Positions 9,302 through 17,523 of a DNA stretch of 61,557 nt are shown here, in pieces (position 1 is the first letter of the stretch; each line of letters begins with the position of its first letter). The notes beneath the pieces are model-generated. The model was not told the DNA's origin, searched no databases, and worked only from the letters and a program-made list of their open reading frames with translations. The position numbers and the translations under genes are program-made. The stretch comes from CAWELS01 sp964468205 (GTDB lineage Bacteria; Acidobacteriota; Terriglobia; Bryobacterales; Bryobacteraceae). Location of the stretch: contig CAYXVG010000044.1 of assembly GCA_964468205.1 (NCBI GenBank), positions 1 to 61,557 of the forward strand. The letters run 5' to 3'.

Positions 9302-9646
9302 ATGGCTGAACAAATGAAACTTACGGATAAGCATTGTTCGCCCTGCGAGGGCGACGTACCTGGGCTGAAGGGTGAAGACCTGAAACGCTACTCCGCGGAG
9401 ACGCCTGCTTGGGAAGTGATCGACGAGCACCATCTGCAACGGACGATGACCTTCCCGGACTTTGTTTCCGCGCTCCTCTTCGTGAACCGGATTGGCGAGG
9501 TCGCCGAGCAAGAAGGACACCACCCCGAGTTGTGTGTCACCTGGGGAAAGGTCGTGGCGAAGCTCTACACACACTCAGTCGATGGCCTGACCGAGAACGA
9601 CTTCATTTTGGCCAGCAAAATCGACAGGCTCTTCGAAAACCGCTGA
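9302..9646 (+). CDS. phhB: Pterin-4a-carbinolamine dehydratase
   Basis: A 114-residue protein of the PCD/DCoH family. Members dehydrate 4a-hydroxytetrahydropterin so that aromatic amino acid hydroxylases can recycle their cofactor. The family core is clear: FPDFVSALLFVNRIGEVAEQ followed by the active-site segment EGHHPEL (H73, H74) and a later KLYTHSVDGLTENDF. The N-terminal segment HCSPCEG is typical of the bacterial group. ATG 9302 is chosen because it follows a strong GGAGAGGGAGA tract and matches the family length; in-frame codons upstream look non-coding. No phenylalanine hydroxylase is next to it, so its role could also lie in molybdopterin-type pterin metabolism, as proposed for some PCD-like proteins. 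Confidence 0.92.
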   Translation: MAEQMKLTDKHCSPCEGDVPGLKGEDLKRYSAETPAWEVIDEHHLQRTMTFPDFVSALLFVNRIGEVAEQEGHHPELCVTWGKVVAKLYTHSVDGLTENDFILASKIDRLFENR

Positions 9647-9803
9647 GCCGGAGGCAAGCGATCCGGCGCTCGGACTATCACGCATAGAATCTTGGGCGGA
9701 TTGGATACGAAACGTCGTAGGCGGCAAGTTGGTCCCCCCAGTGAAACAGCAGTGCGGCTGGACGGTACTGATTCACCGTCCAGCCCGTAGGGAGACCACG
9801 AAT

Positions 9804-11297
9804 ATGAAACGTCCGACAGTCCAACATCGATATGCTGTGCTTGCTTTGCTCACTATCGCCGCGTGCCTTGGCATCGCAGCGGGGTGGGTTCTTTCGAACG
9901 ACAGTCACGGCGAGGCAGCAGAGCGCGCCACAGAAAGAGGTTGGCCCGCCTCCGTGCAGGCCGCTGGTATCGCGGGTTTCGAGCCAAGCCTCGGAGCGGG
10001 CGTGAGCCCTGCTGTAAAAAAGGCGATTCCCGCCGTTGTGAACATTTCCTCGACCAAGATAATCCGCCAGGAGGGGCGGACTGCTCCGGGACTCCCTCCA
10101 TTGTTTGAAGAGTTCTTCGGCGACCGCTTTTCGATGCCCGAAGAGCGGAAAGCTCATAGTCTCGGCTCCGGCGTTATCGTGAATCAGGACGGTCATATTC
10201 TGACCAATGACCATGTGATCAGGGGAGCCGAAGAGATCGAAGTCGTACTGAGCGACAAGCGGGAGTTAAGCGCGAAAATCGTCGGCCGCGATCCCAAGTC
10301 CGACCTAGCTCTCATCAAGGTAAACGCCGACACCAAATTGCCTGTACTGGAACTGTTGGCAGACTCGAACGCAGTCGAGGCGGGAGATTTCGTCCTCGCC
10401 ATCGGGAATCCGTTCGGCCTGGGGCAGACCGTGACGTTTGGCATTGTCAGTGCAACTGGACGCGGCGGGCTGGGAATCGAGGAGTTGGAAGACTTCATTC
10501 AGACCGACGCCTCGATTAATGTTGGAAACTCGGGTGGCGCCCTCACAAATCTCGATGGCGAATTGATCGGCATCAATACAGCGATTGTCTCGCGGACTGG
10601 CGGGAATCAGGGTATCGGATTCGCCATTCCGTCGAACATGGCGCGGGATGTCATGAGGCAGCTTTCCGAGCGCGGCCGCGTGATTCGTGGCTGGCTTGGA
10701 GTAGCGATCCAACCGGTGACACCGACGCTGGCGAAAAGTCTCGGCCTGGACGACGCTCGCGGCGCGCTTGTCTCCAACGTGGCGTCGGATAGTCCAGCTT
10801 CCAAGGCTGGGATCGCTCGCGGAGACGTGATTGTCGAGCTGGAGAGCGAACCCGTTCAGGACGCCCGGACGCTCCAGTTGCGTATTGCCCGGTCGGATCC
10901 GGGCGATCAGGTGGATATTAAAGTTATCCGAGACGGCCAACGCCGCAGTTTCTCAGTAGAGCTTGGTGAGTCCGAGTCCGAGGTAGAGACTAGTAGTGGC
11001 AGCGAATCGGCGTCGGACGGCGAATTTGGCCTCAGTGTCCAGCCGCTTACCGAAGAAATCGCTCGTCAGCTTGGGCTGGGAGAAGACGTGAGCGGAGTCG
11101 TGATTAGCGCCGTCAAGCCGGGTAGTCCGGCGGCTGCAGCGGGCCTACGCCGGGGCGACGTCATTGAAGAGGTTGGCCGGCGGCCAGTGACATCAGTGAG
11201 ACAGTTTGAGTCCGCTGTGAAAAGTTCCGGCGATGTCGTGCTGTTGCTGGTGAATCGGGGTGGACAAACGCTTTTCGTTCCTTTGGAGCGCAACTGA
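9804..11297 (+). CDS. HtrA/DegP-family periplasmic serine protease
   Basis: Degrades or refolds damaged envelope proteins. The 497-residue protein has an N-terminal membrane or signal segment (VLALLTIAACLGIAAGWVL). The trypsin-like domain carries the catalytic triad H (LTNDHVIRG, near residue 135), D (SDLALIKV, near 167) and S (VGNSGGALTN, near 243). Two PDZ domains follow: the first around residues 295-385 (GWLGVAIQPVTP) and the second around 410-495 (FGLSVQPLTEEIA). ATG 9804 is preceded by GGAG 9 nt upstream; the frame is open further 5' but lacks the family pattern. It lies between phhB and a copper ATPase on the same strand. DegP, DegQ and DegS cannot be told apart here, although two PDZ domains argue against DegS. 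Confidence 0.93.
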   Translation: MKRPTVQHRYAVLALLTIAACLGIAAGWVLSNDSHGEAAERATERGWPASVQAAGIAGFEPSLGAGVSPAVKKAIPAVVNISSTKIIRQEGRTAPGLPPLFEEFFGDRFSMPEERKAHSLGSGVIVNQDGHILTNDHVIRGAEEIEVVLSDKRELSAKIVGRDPKSDLALIKVNADTKLPVLELLADSNAVEAGDFVLAIGNPFGLGQTVTFGIVSATGRGGLGIEELEDFIQTDASINVGNSGGALTNLDGELIGINTAIVSRTGGNQGIGFAIPSNMARDVMRQLSERGRVIRGWLGVAIQPVTPTLAKSLGLDDARGALVSNVASDSPASKAGIARGDVIVELESEPVQDARTLQLRIARSDPGDQVDIKVIRDGQRRSFSVELGESESEVETSSGSESASDGEFGLSVQPLTEEIARQLGLGEDVSGVVISAVKPGSPAAAAGLRRGDVIEEVGRRPVTSVRQFESAVKSSGDVVLLLVNRGGQTLFVPLERN

Positions 11298-11397
11298 CTC
11301 TGGCTTCAATCAGATCCCGCCGGCCCGAAGGCGCTGATCGACTGCAGATTTGGGCTATCAGAAACTCTGCCTGTAACCACGGGCTTTAGACTGGCTG

Positions 11398-13440
11398 ATG
11401 ACTTCTGAGCGACAGAGACCGCAAGACGGTCAACAAGAGAATGGCGTCCACCAAGGTGGTCACGATCACCAGAACCACCACGAACACCACGCCCATATGG
11501 CGGCAGACTTCAAGCGGCGGTTCTGGGTCTGTCTCGGTGTGACACTGCCGGTGCTGGTTCTGAGCCCGATGATTCGTTCGTGGCTCGGGGTGACAGATGC
11601 GGTCTCTTTTCCGCTGCAAAACTGGGTGCTTTTGGGTCTGAGCTCCATCATCTACCTGTATGGCGGGCGCCCCTTTGTGTCGGGGATGTTAGATGAGCTC
11701 CGCAACCGCAATCCCGGCATGATGACTCTGGTGGGCATTGCCATCAGCATCGCCTTTTTCTACAGCGCCGCCGTCGTCGCCGGTGTCCCGGGCAAGCTGT
11801 TTTTCTGGGAGACGGCGACGCTGATTGATTTGATGCTCCTTGGTCATTGGATCGAGATGCGCTCGGTTATGGGGGCAAGCCAAGCGGTTGAGGAACTGGC
11901 CCGATTGATACCTTCTGAAGCGCACCGGATCAGGGACGATGGTGAGATTGAGGATGTACCGGTATCCGAGCTCCGGCAGGGCGATCGTGTGCGGATCAAG
12001 CCTGGTGAGAAGATTCCGGCAGACGGGAAGGTTATCGATAACAAGACGTCTGTTGATGAAAGCATGCTTACCGGGGAGAGCAAACCGGTGACGAAGCGAC
12101 CGGGCGACAGCGTGACCGGCGGCTCGCTCAACGGTAGCGGTTCAGTGGAGGTGGAAGCAGAGAAGACCGGAGAGGACAGCTACCTGCAGCAGGTGATTGA
12201 ACTGGTTCGCCAGGCCCAGCGGTCGAAAAGCCGCACTGAGAATCTCGCCAACCGGGCGGCCTTCTACCTCACTTTAGCCGCTCTCACCGTCGGCACAGCC
12301 ACTCTGCTCTTGTGGCACTTCGCGGTGGGCCGAGACTTTGCCTTTTCGCTGGAGCGCACTGTTACGGTAATGGTGATCACGTGCCCGCACGCGCTTGGAT
12401 TAGCGATTCCGCTAGTCGTCGCTGTCTCCACCGGCCTTGGGGCGAGGACAGGGATACTGATTCGTGACCGTGCCGGTTTCGAGCGGTCAAGAAACGTGGA
12501 CACGGTGGTTTTCGACAAAACCGGGACCCTCACTCATGGCCGATTTGGGGTAAGCGAAATCGTTCCTGCCGAGGGGATTTCCGAGGATGAATTGTTGAGC
12601 ATGGCCGCGGCGGTGGAGTCCCATAGCGAGCATCCCATTGCTCAAGGAATCGTACAGCGAGCAAAAGCAAAGAAAGTGGAACTTCCCAAGGCGGTGGAGT
12701 TTGAAGGAATCAGCGGAAAAGGAGTGCGCGCGACAGTTGATGGCAAAGAAGTTTTGGTTGTGAGCCCGGGCGCACTGGGACAGCAAGGGATTCCCGACAC
12801 CGAGGACGACACAGCCAACCAACTTGGCAAGCAAGGCAAAACGGTCGTCTATGTCGTCCGTAACAAAGAGATCATGGGGGCCATCGCGCTCGGTGATGAG
12901 ATCCGCGAGGAGTCCCGTGAGGCGATCGATACCTTGCACAAGATGCGGGTAACGGTTGTCATGTTGACCGGCGACAAGCAGGAAGTTGCGGATTGGGTGG
13001 CGGAAGAACTCGGCATCGATGATGTCCGGGCTGAGGTTTTACCGGACGAGAAAGAGAAGGTGGTCAGGAGCCTTCGTTCAGAAGGGGGAGTGGTTGCGAT
13101 GATCGGCGATGGCGTGAACGATGCTCCGGCGCTCGCTTCGGCGGATGTGGGGATTGCCATTGGGGCCGGCACTGACGTGGCGGCCGCTACAGCTGATGTG
13201 GTGCTTGTCGAAAGCGATCCCCGCGATGCGGTGAACGTTTTTCGGCTTGCGCAAGCCATCTACCGAAAGATGGTTCAAAACCTCTGGTATGCGGCCGGCT
13301 ACAACATCATTGCGATTCCGCTGGCGGCCGGCGCGCTGGCATGGGCGGGCATCGTTCTGAGTCCCGCTGCCGGGGCCATTCTCATGAGCCTGAGTACGGT
13401 TGTGGTAGCCATCAATGCGAAATTCCTGAGAATACCCTGA
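11398..13440 (+). CDS. copB: CopB-type copper-exporting P1B-ATPase
   Basis: An ATP-driven heavy-metal exporter of the inner membrane, 680 residues. The N-terminus has no CxxC domain; instead residues 18-34 form a His-rich tail (HQGGHDHQNHHEHHAH). The membrane metal site is CPH (TCPHALGLAIPLV, near residue 329), which defines the P1B-3/CopB group associated with Cu2+ or Ag+. Other hallmarks are LTGES, the phosphorylation site DKTGTLTHG (near 372), the SEHPIA nucleotide motif, GDGVNDAPAL and the last helices GYNIIAIPLAAG and MSLSTVVVAINA. About 100 nt separate it from the HtrA gene, compatible with co-transcription in a metal or envelope stress unit. It converges with polX, whose stop is 9 nt away. 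The ribosome site is weak. Confidence 0.94.
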   Translation: MTSERQRPQDGQQENGVHQGGHDHQNHHEHHAHMAADFKRRFWVCLGVTLPVLVLSPMIRSWLGVTDAVSFPLQNWVLLGLSSIIYLYGGRPFVSGMLDELRNRNPGMMTLVGIAISIAFFYSAAVVAGVPGKLFFWETATLIDLMLLGHWIEMRSVMGASQAVEELARLIPSEAHRIRDDGEIEDVPVSELRQGDRVRIKPGEKIPADGKVIDNKTSVDESMLTGESKPVTKRPGDSVTGGSLNGSGSVEVEAEKTGEDSYLQQVIELVRQAQRSKSRTENLANRAAFYLTLAALTVGTATLLLWHFAVGRDFAFSLERTVTVMVITCPHALGLAIPLVVAVSTGLGARTGILIRDRAGFERSRNVDTVVFDKTGTLTHGRFGVSEIVPAEGISEDELLSMAAAVESHSEHPIAQGIVQRAKAKKVELPKAVEFEGISGKGVRATVDGKEVLVVSPGALGQQGIPDTEDDTANQLGKQGKTVVYVVRNKEIMGAIALGDEIREESREAIDTLHKMRVTVVMLTGDKQEVADWVAEELGIDDVRAEVLPDEKEKVVRSLRSEGGVVAMIGDGVNDAPALASADVGIAIGAGTDVAAATADVVLVESDPRDAVNVFRLAQAIYRKMVQNLWYAAGYNIIAIPLAAGALAWAGIVLSPAAGAILMSLSTVVVAINAKFLRIP

Positions 13441-13449
13441 TGAGCACCT

Positions 13450-15210
13450 TCAGCGTTTGCGTCCAAGCCAGCGCCTAATCTGTTTCCATGTGGAGGTATT
13501 GCGCACATCACTGCGCGTCAGCCAGGCTCTCCTCGCCTGATCAACTCCGTACAGCATATAGCGCAGGTTCTCGGCGCTATGGGCGTCAGAGCCAATGACA
13601 AGTTTGACTCCCAATTCAGCGGCCCTGCGTGCGTGAACGTCCGGGAGATCCAGGCGCTGCGGTTGTGCGTTCATCTCGAGGGCCACGTTTTCGGCTTTGG
13701 CGGCGCAAAAGATCTCTTCCAGGTCCATTGAAGCCGGACTACGCTGGTTGATTTGCCGCGTGGTCAGGTGGCCGATGATGTCCACGGAAGGATGTCGGAT
13801 CGCCCGGATTACGCGTTTGGTCATGTCGGGCCCGTCGAGGTTCAACTTCGAATGAAGCGACGCAATGACCACATCGAACTCCTGCAGAAGGTCATCCGGC
13901 AAATCCAGCGAGCCGTCAGGCAGGATGTCGACCTCGGCCCCGGCGAGGACATGAATCCCCTTGACCATGGAACGAACTTGGTCAATCTCGTTCCATTCCT
14001 TGCGGAACTCATCGGGCTCCAGCCCGCCGGCGACCCGTGATTCACGACTGTGGTCGGCTATTGAGCAATACTGATACCCAAGTTCCTTGCAGGCTCGAAT
14101 CATCTCCTCGACGGTATTTCCGCCATCGCTCCATTTCGTATGCATATGCAGGTCGCCGCGAATCTGCTCCGGTTCGATGAGACGGGGAAGCTTCCCGCTT
14201 TCACCCGCTTCGATTTCGCCCCGGTTCATTCGGAGTTCCGGGGGTATCCACGGAAGATCCACTGCGGCGAAGACCTCCTCTTCAGCTTCTCCGCCCTGCA
14301 ATTCACCAACCTGTTTATCGCTGGCCTTCTCAGCCTTTGCGCGCGAGGGGAGCCGGAACACTCCGTACTCGTTGATGCGCAATCTCCGTTCAACACCTCG
14401 TTTCCGAATGGCGACGTTATGCTCGCGGGAACCCGTGAAGTAGTGCAGGGCAGCCCCGTAACAGCGCTCGTCGACAACCCTCAGGTCCACCTGCAGCCCA
14501 GACTTCAGGATCACCGTGGACCGGGTGTCGCCGGAGCTTTCAATCCGGTCTATTTCACCGTAGGAATGGAAATGATCCATCACACCCGCACGGTCCCGGG
14601 CCGTAACCAAGATGTCCGCATCCCCGACCGTTTCCTGGCGGCGGCGGTAGCTTCCAGCAACGGCGATCCGGTCTACTCCGACCGCCTGTTTCAAATACTC
14701 AGCCAGGGGCTCAATTAATTGGTCGGCGGTGGAGAGCTTCCAGCGGTCCGCGCCCTCTTCCGTCTTCTCAAGCGACCGCTGAATCTGTTCAACAGTTTTC
14801 GCACCGAAGCCTTCGAGAGATGCGACTTTACCCTGACCAATCACTTTTTTCAAATCATCGGCCGATGCAACGCCGAGAAGTTCGTGAAGCCGCCGGGCGC
14901 GCTTCGGCCCGACACCGTCGAGGCGAACAACCTCCGACAGCGAGCCCGGTAACTCCTTTCGCAATTCGTCGAGTGCGGGTAGTGTGCCGCGACGGATAAT
15001 CTCCTGCAAGTGTTCTTGCATTCGTTGGCCGATTCCGGGGAGGTTTCGAATAGCGTTATCGTCTTCGAGCAGTTCTTCCACCGACTGGGAGAGGCCTTCG
15101 ATCGTCTGGGCGGCCTGGCGGTACGAGCGAACCCGGAACGGATTCGCATCTTGGATCTCCAAAAGGTCGGCGTACTCGTTCAGCGTCTTGACGATGCGTA
15201 TATTCTCCAT
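13450..15210 (-). CDS. polX: PolX: family-X DNA polymerase with PHP 3'-5' exonuclease domain
   Basis: A repair polymerase thought to fill short gaps in base-excision repair. The 586-residue protein has an N-terminal HhH region (LPGIGQRMQEH and LDGVGPKRARRLHEL). The nucleotidyltransferase fold follows with the metal Asp pair in GDADILV (about residues 195-200). The C-terminal PHP domain shows its metal motifs in order: DLHMHTKWSDG, SIADHSRESR, GAEVDIL, ASLHSKL and IGSDAHS. ATG 15210 begins MENIRIVKTLNEYADLLEI, the usual PolX start, with GGGGA just upstream; 55 extra codons further 5' are not family-like. The length fits the roughly 575-residue bacterial PolX group. It lies downstream of aconitase with a 215-nt gap, so co-transcription is uncertain. 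Confidence 0.94.
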   Translation of the reverse strand: MENIRIVKTLNEYADLLEIQDANPFRVRSYRQAAQTIEGLSQSVEELLEDDNAIRNLPGIGQRMQEHLQEIIRRGTLPALDELRKELPGSLSEVVRLDGVGPKRARRLHELLGVASADDLKKVIGQGKVASLEGFGAKTVEQIQRSLEKTEEGADRWKLSTADQLIEPLAEYLKQAVGVDRIAVAGSYRRRQETVGDADILVTARDRAGVMDHFHSYGEIDRIESSGDTRSTVILKSGLQVDLRVVDERCYGAALHYFTGSREHNVAIRKRGVERRLRINEYGVFRLPSRAKAEKASDKQVGELQGGEAEEEVFAAVDLPWIPPELRMNRGEIEAGESGKLPRLIEPEQIRGDLHMHTKWSDGGNTVEEMIRACKELGYQYCSIADHSRESRVAGGLEPDEFRKEWNEIDQVRSMVKGIHVLAGAEVDILPDGSLDLPDDLLQEFDVVIASLHSKLNLDGPDMTKRVIRAIRHPSVDIIGHLTTRQINQRSPASMDLEEIFCAAKAENVALEMNAQPQRLDLPDVHARRAAELGVKLVIGSDAHSAENLRYMLYGVDQARRAWLTRSDVRNTSTWKQIRRWLGRKR

Positions 15211-15425
15211 TTCTGCTATCCCCGCAAACAAAAGCCCGGCGGAACTCTTGTCGCCGCCGGGTACAATACCGGCCGCAGCGGAACTGGTGAGCAGCCCCCG
15301 GCGCCCGGCTTGATGAGCACAAGAACCTGCGGCGCGTAGCCGCAGTCTACTGACACGTCTTTTTGGTAGGGACAATTCGAAACGCGATAACGTTTCGGTA
15401 CAGAATTCTCGTAGCTGTTTAATTT

Positions 15426-17360
15426 TTAGACTGAGAGCCGGCGCCTGAGCCAGTTGATCAGTCCGCCCGCAAGCATGATGTTGATTTCGCGCTTTGAGAG
15501 GCGGTGACGAAGCTGAATGCTGCGGTTCTCGGATCGAATTTGAACCGACACGGTATCTCCCCTCTGTATCTGGTGGCGAAGGTCGTGAATCTGAATCCGT
15601 TCACCAGATTGGAGGTCCGTGTATGAGTCTTCATCGGCAAACTCAAGGGGGAGGACGCCGAAGTTCACCAGGTTCTGGCGGTGAATCCGTGCGAATCCCT
15701 TGGCGAGAACCGCGCGAAGACCGAGGTATCGAGGAGCGAGGGCGGCATGTTCGCGACTTGAACCCTGGCCGTAGTTGTTACCAGCGACCACGCAATGCCC
15801 GTTCTTCTGCTCGGCCGCGCGTTCAACGTATGATTCGTCCAACGGCTCGAAAACAAACCTGCTAATCTCCGGAATATTGCTGCGAAATGGAAGGACCCGC
15901 GCGCCAGCCGGCATGATCTCATCGGTCGAGATGTCGTCGCCGACTTTAAGCAATACAGGCAGTTCCAGGCTATCCGGAAGCTGATCGAATGTTGGAAGTG
16001 ATGCGATGTTCGGCCCCTTCTGCAGCGGTTCGCCGGGAGTTTCATCCGGCGGCGGTTTAAGCAGATCCAGATGGAGCACTGGTTTCTCCGGATCGCTCAC
16101 GCGAGGATACGCCTGGCTAAGCGTTCGAGGATCTGTGATTACTCCTTTTAGTGCGGAAGCCGCCGCGGTTTCTGGGCTCACGAGACAAACCTTGTCCTCT
16201 TTCGTGCCAGACCGTCCAGGGAAGTTCCGCGGAACGGTTCTAAGGCTAATTTTGTCGGAGGCGGGGGCTTGACCCATTCCGATGCAGCCGTTGCAGCCGG
16301 CTTGATGTATCCTCGCACCCGCCCGAATTAGAGACAGAATATGCCCATCACGCACCAAGTTCTCAAGAATCTGCCGGGAAGTAGGATTAATGTCGAAAGA
16401 GACACGTTCGTTTACCAGGCGGTCCTTGACAATTTCTGCCGCAACGGCGAAGTCACGGTACCCAGGGTTGGCCGACGAACCGATGTACACCTGGTAGATC
16501 TCATGCCCTTCAACTTCGCGCACCGGCCGCACGTTGCCGGGACTCGAAGGCATCGCGATCAGTGGTTCGAGGCTGGACAGATCGATCTCTTCGTCGACGT
16601 CGTAATGAGCGCCGGGCTTGGCACGCAACTCCGTCCAGTCGCCGCCGCGGCTCTGTCTGTCAAGAAACTGCCTCACAATCTCGTCCGAGGGGAAGACGCT
16701 CGTGAGTGCGCCAAGTTCCGCGCCCATATTGGCAATCACGTGGCGGTCCATCGCCGAGAGGGATTTCAAGCCCGGTCCGTAATATTCGATAATCTTCCCC
16801 AGCCCATGGTCCACTCCGTGGCGTCGCAGCATCTCGAGAATAACGTCTTTGGCGCTGACCCAGTTCGGAAGCTTACCGGTTAGGCGAACGCCCCAGATCT
16901 TCGGCATCTCAAAGTAGAACGGCTCACCAGCCATCGCCATGGCGACCTCCAGACCTCCCGCGCCGATCGCGAGCATGCCGATGGAGCCTGCGGCCGGCGT
17001 GTGGCTGTCAGATCCGAGCAAGGTCTTTCCGGGTTGTCCGAATCGTTCCTGATGAACGGGGTGACTAACTCCGTTGCCGGCCCTGCTGTACCAAATGCCG
17101 AACCGCAGGCAGGCGCTGTACAGGAACAAATGATCGTCCGCGTTCTTGAAGTCCTCTTGAATCAGATTGTGGTCCACATACTGGGCGGATAACTCGGTCC
17201 GAACGCGATCAAGCCCCATCGCCTCCAATTCGAGCATGACCAGAGTCCCAGTTGCGTCTTGAGTCAGGGTCTGATCAATGCGGATCCCAACTTCCTCTCC
17301 GGGAGTCATATCCCCTTCGACAAGGTGAGAGCTGATGAGCTGGTGTGACAGCGTGTCCAC
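15426..17360 (-). CDS. Aconitase-family hydratase (Aquifex-type, 644 aa)
   Basis: Probably interconverts citrate and isocitrate in the TCA cycle. It follows the short aconitase architecture: HLVEGDMTPGEEVGIRIDQTL at the N-terminus, LGSDSHTPAAGSIGML, the cluster segment AGCNGCIGMG (C356 and C359) and a swivel domain with GDDISTDEIMPAGA and NYGQGSSREHAA. The canonical GSCTN segment that gives the first cluster cysteine reads IGSSANPGYRD (near 294-303), with Ser where Cys is expected. The start is GTG 17360 with GAGGAAG 5 nt upstream. At 644 residues it matches the putative-aconitase subfamily rather than AcnA (about 890) or AcnB (about 860). Homoaconitase or 2-methylisocitrate chemistry remains possible. 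It is divergent from the P2-type ATPase at 17524. Confidence 0.85.
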   Translation of the reverse strand: MDTLSHQLISSHLVEGDMTPGEEVGIRIDQTLTQDATGTLVMLELEAMGLDRVRTELSAQYVDHNLIQEDFKNADDHLFLYSACLRFGIWYSRAGNGVSHPVHQERFGQPGKTLLGSDSHTPAAGSIGMLAIGAGGLEVAMAMAGEPFYFEMPKIWGVRLTGKLPNWVSAKDVILEMLRRHGVDHGLGKIIEYYGPGLKSLSAMDRHVIANMGAELGALTSVFPSDEIVRQFLDRQSRGGDWTELRAKPGAHYDVDEEIDLSSLEPLIAMPSSPGNVRPVREVEGHEIYQVYIGSSANPGYRDFAVAAEIVKDRLVNERVSFDINPTSRQILENLVRDGHILSLIRAGARIHQAGCNGCIGMGQAPASDKISLRTVPRNFPGRSGTKEDKVCLVSPETAAASALKGVITDPRTLSQAYPRVSDPEKPVLHLDLLKPPPDETPGEPLQKGPNIASLPTFDQLPDSLELPVLLKVGDDISTDEIMPAGARVLPFRSNIPEISRFVFEPLDESYVERAAEQKNGHCVVAGNNYGQGSSREHAALAPRYLGLRAVLAKGFARIHRQNLVNFGVLPLEFADEDSYTDLQSGERIQIHDLRHQIQRGDTVSVQIRSENRSIQLRHRLSKREINIMLAGGLINWLRRRLSV

Positions 17361-17523
17361 AAATCTTCCTCAGGAAAGAGACTCCGGCGAGGAAGGTGCG
17401 TTACTTGAAACGTTTTGCCTACGTGACGGTCAAATCATAGAAGAGTCTGACGCAAAAACCGCCCGCGCTCGTCTTGGCGGGAGATTTTTGCCGTCCGAAT
17501 GGCATTTCGCGCCGTGGCGGTTA

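Noticed and set aside
11298..11397. Hairpin-like ATCAG/CTGAT with inner CGCC/GGCG after the HtrA gene
   Set aside because: The stem is bulged and has no T-run, so I do not call a terminator.
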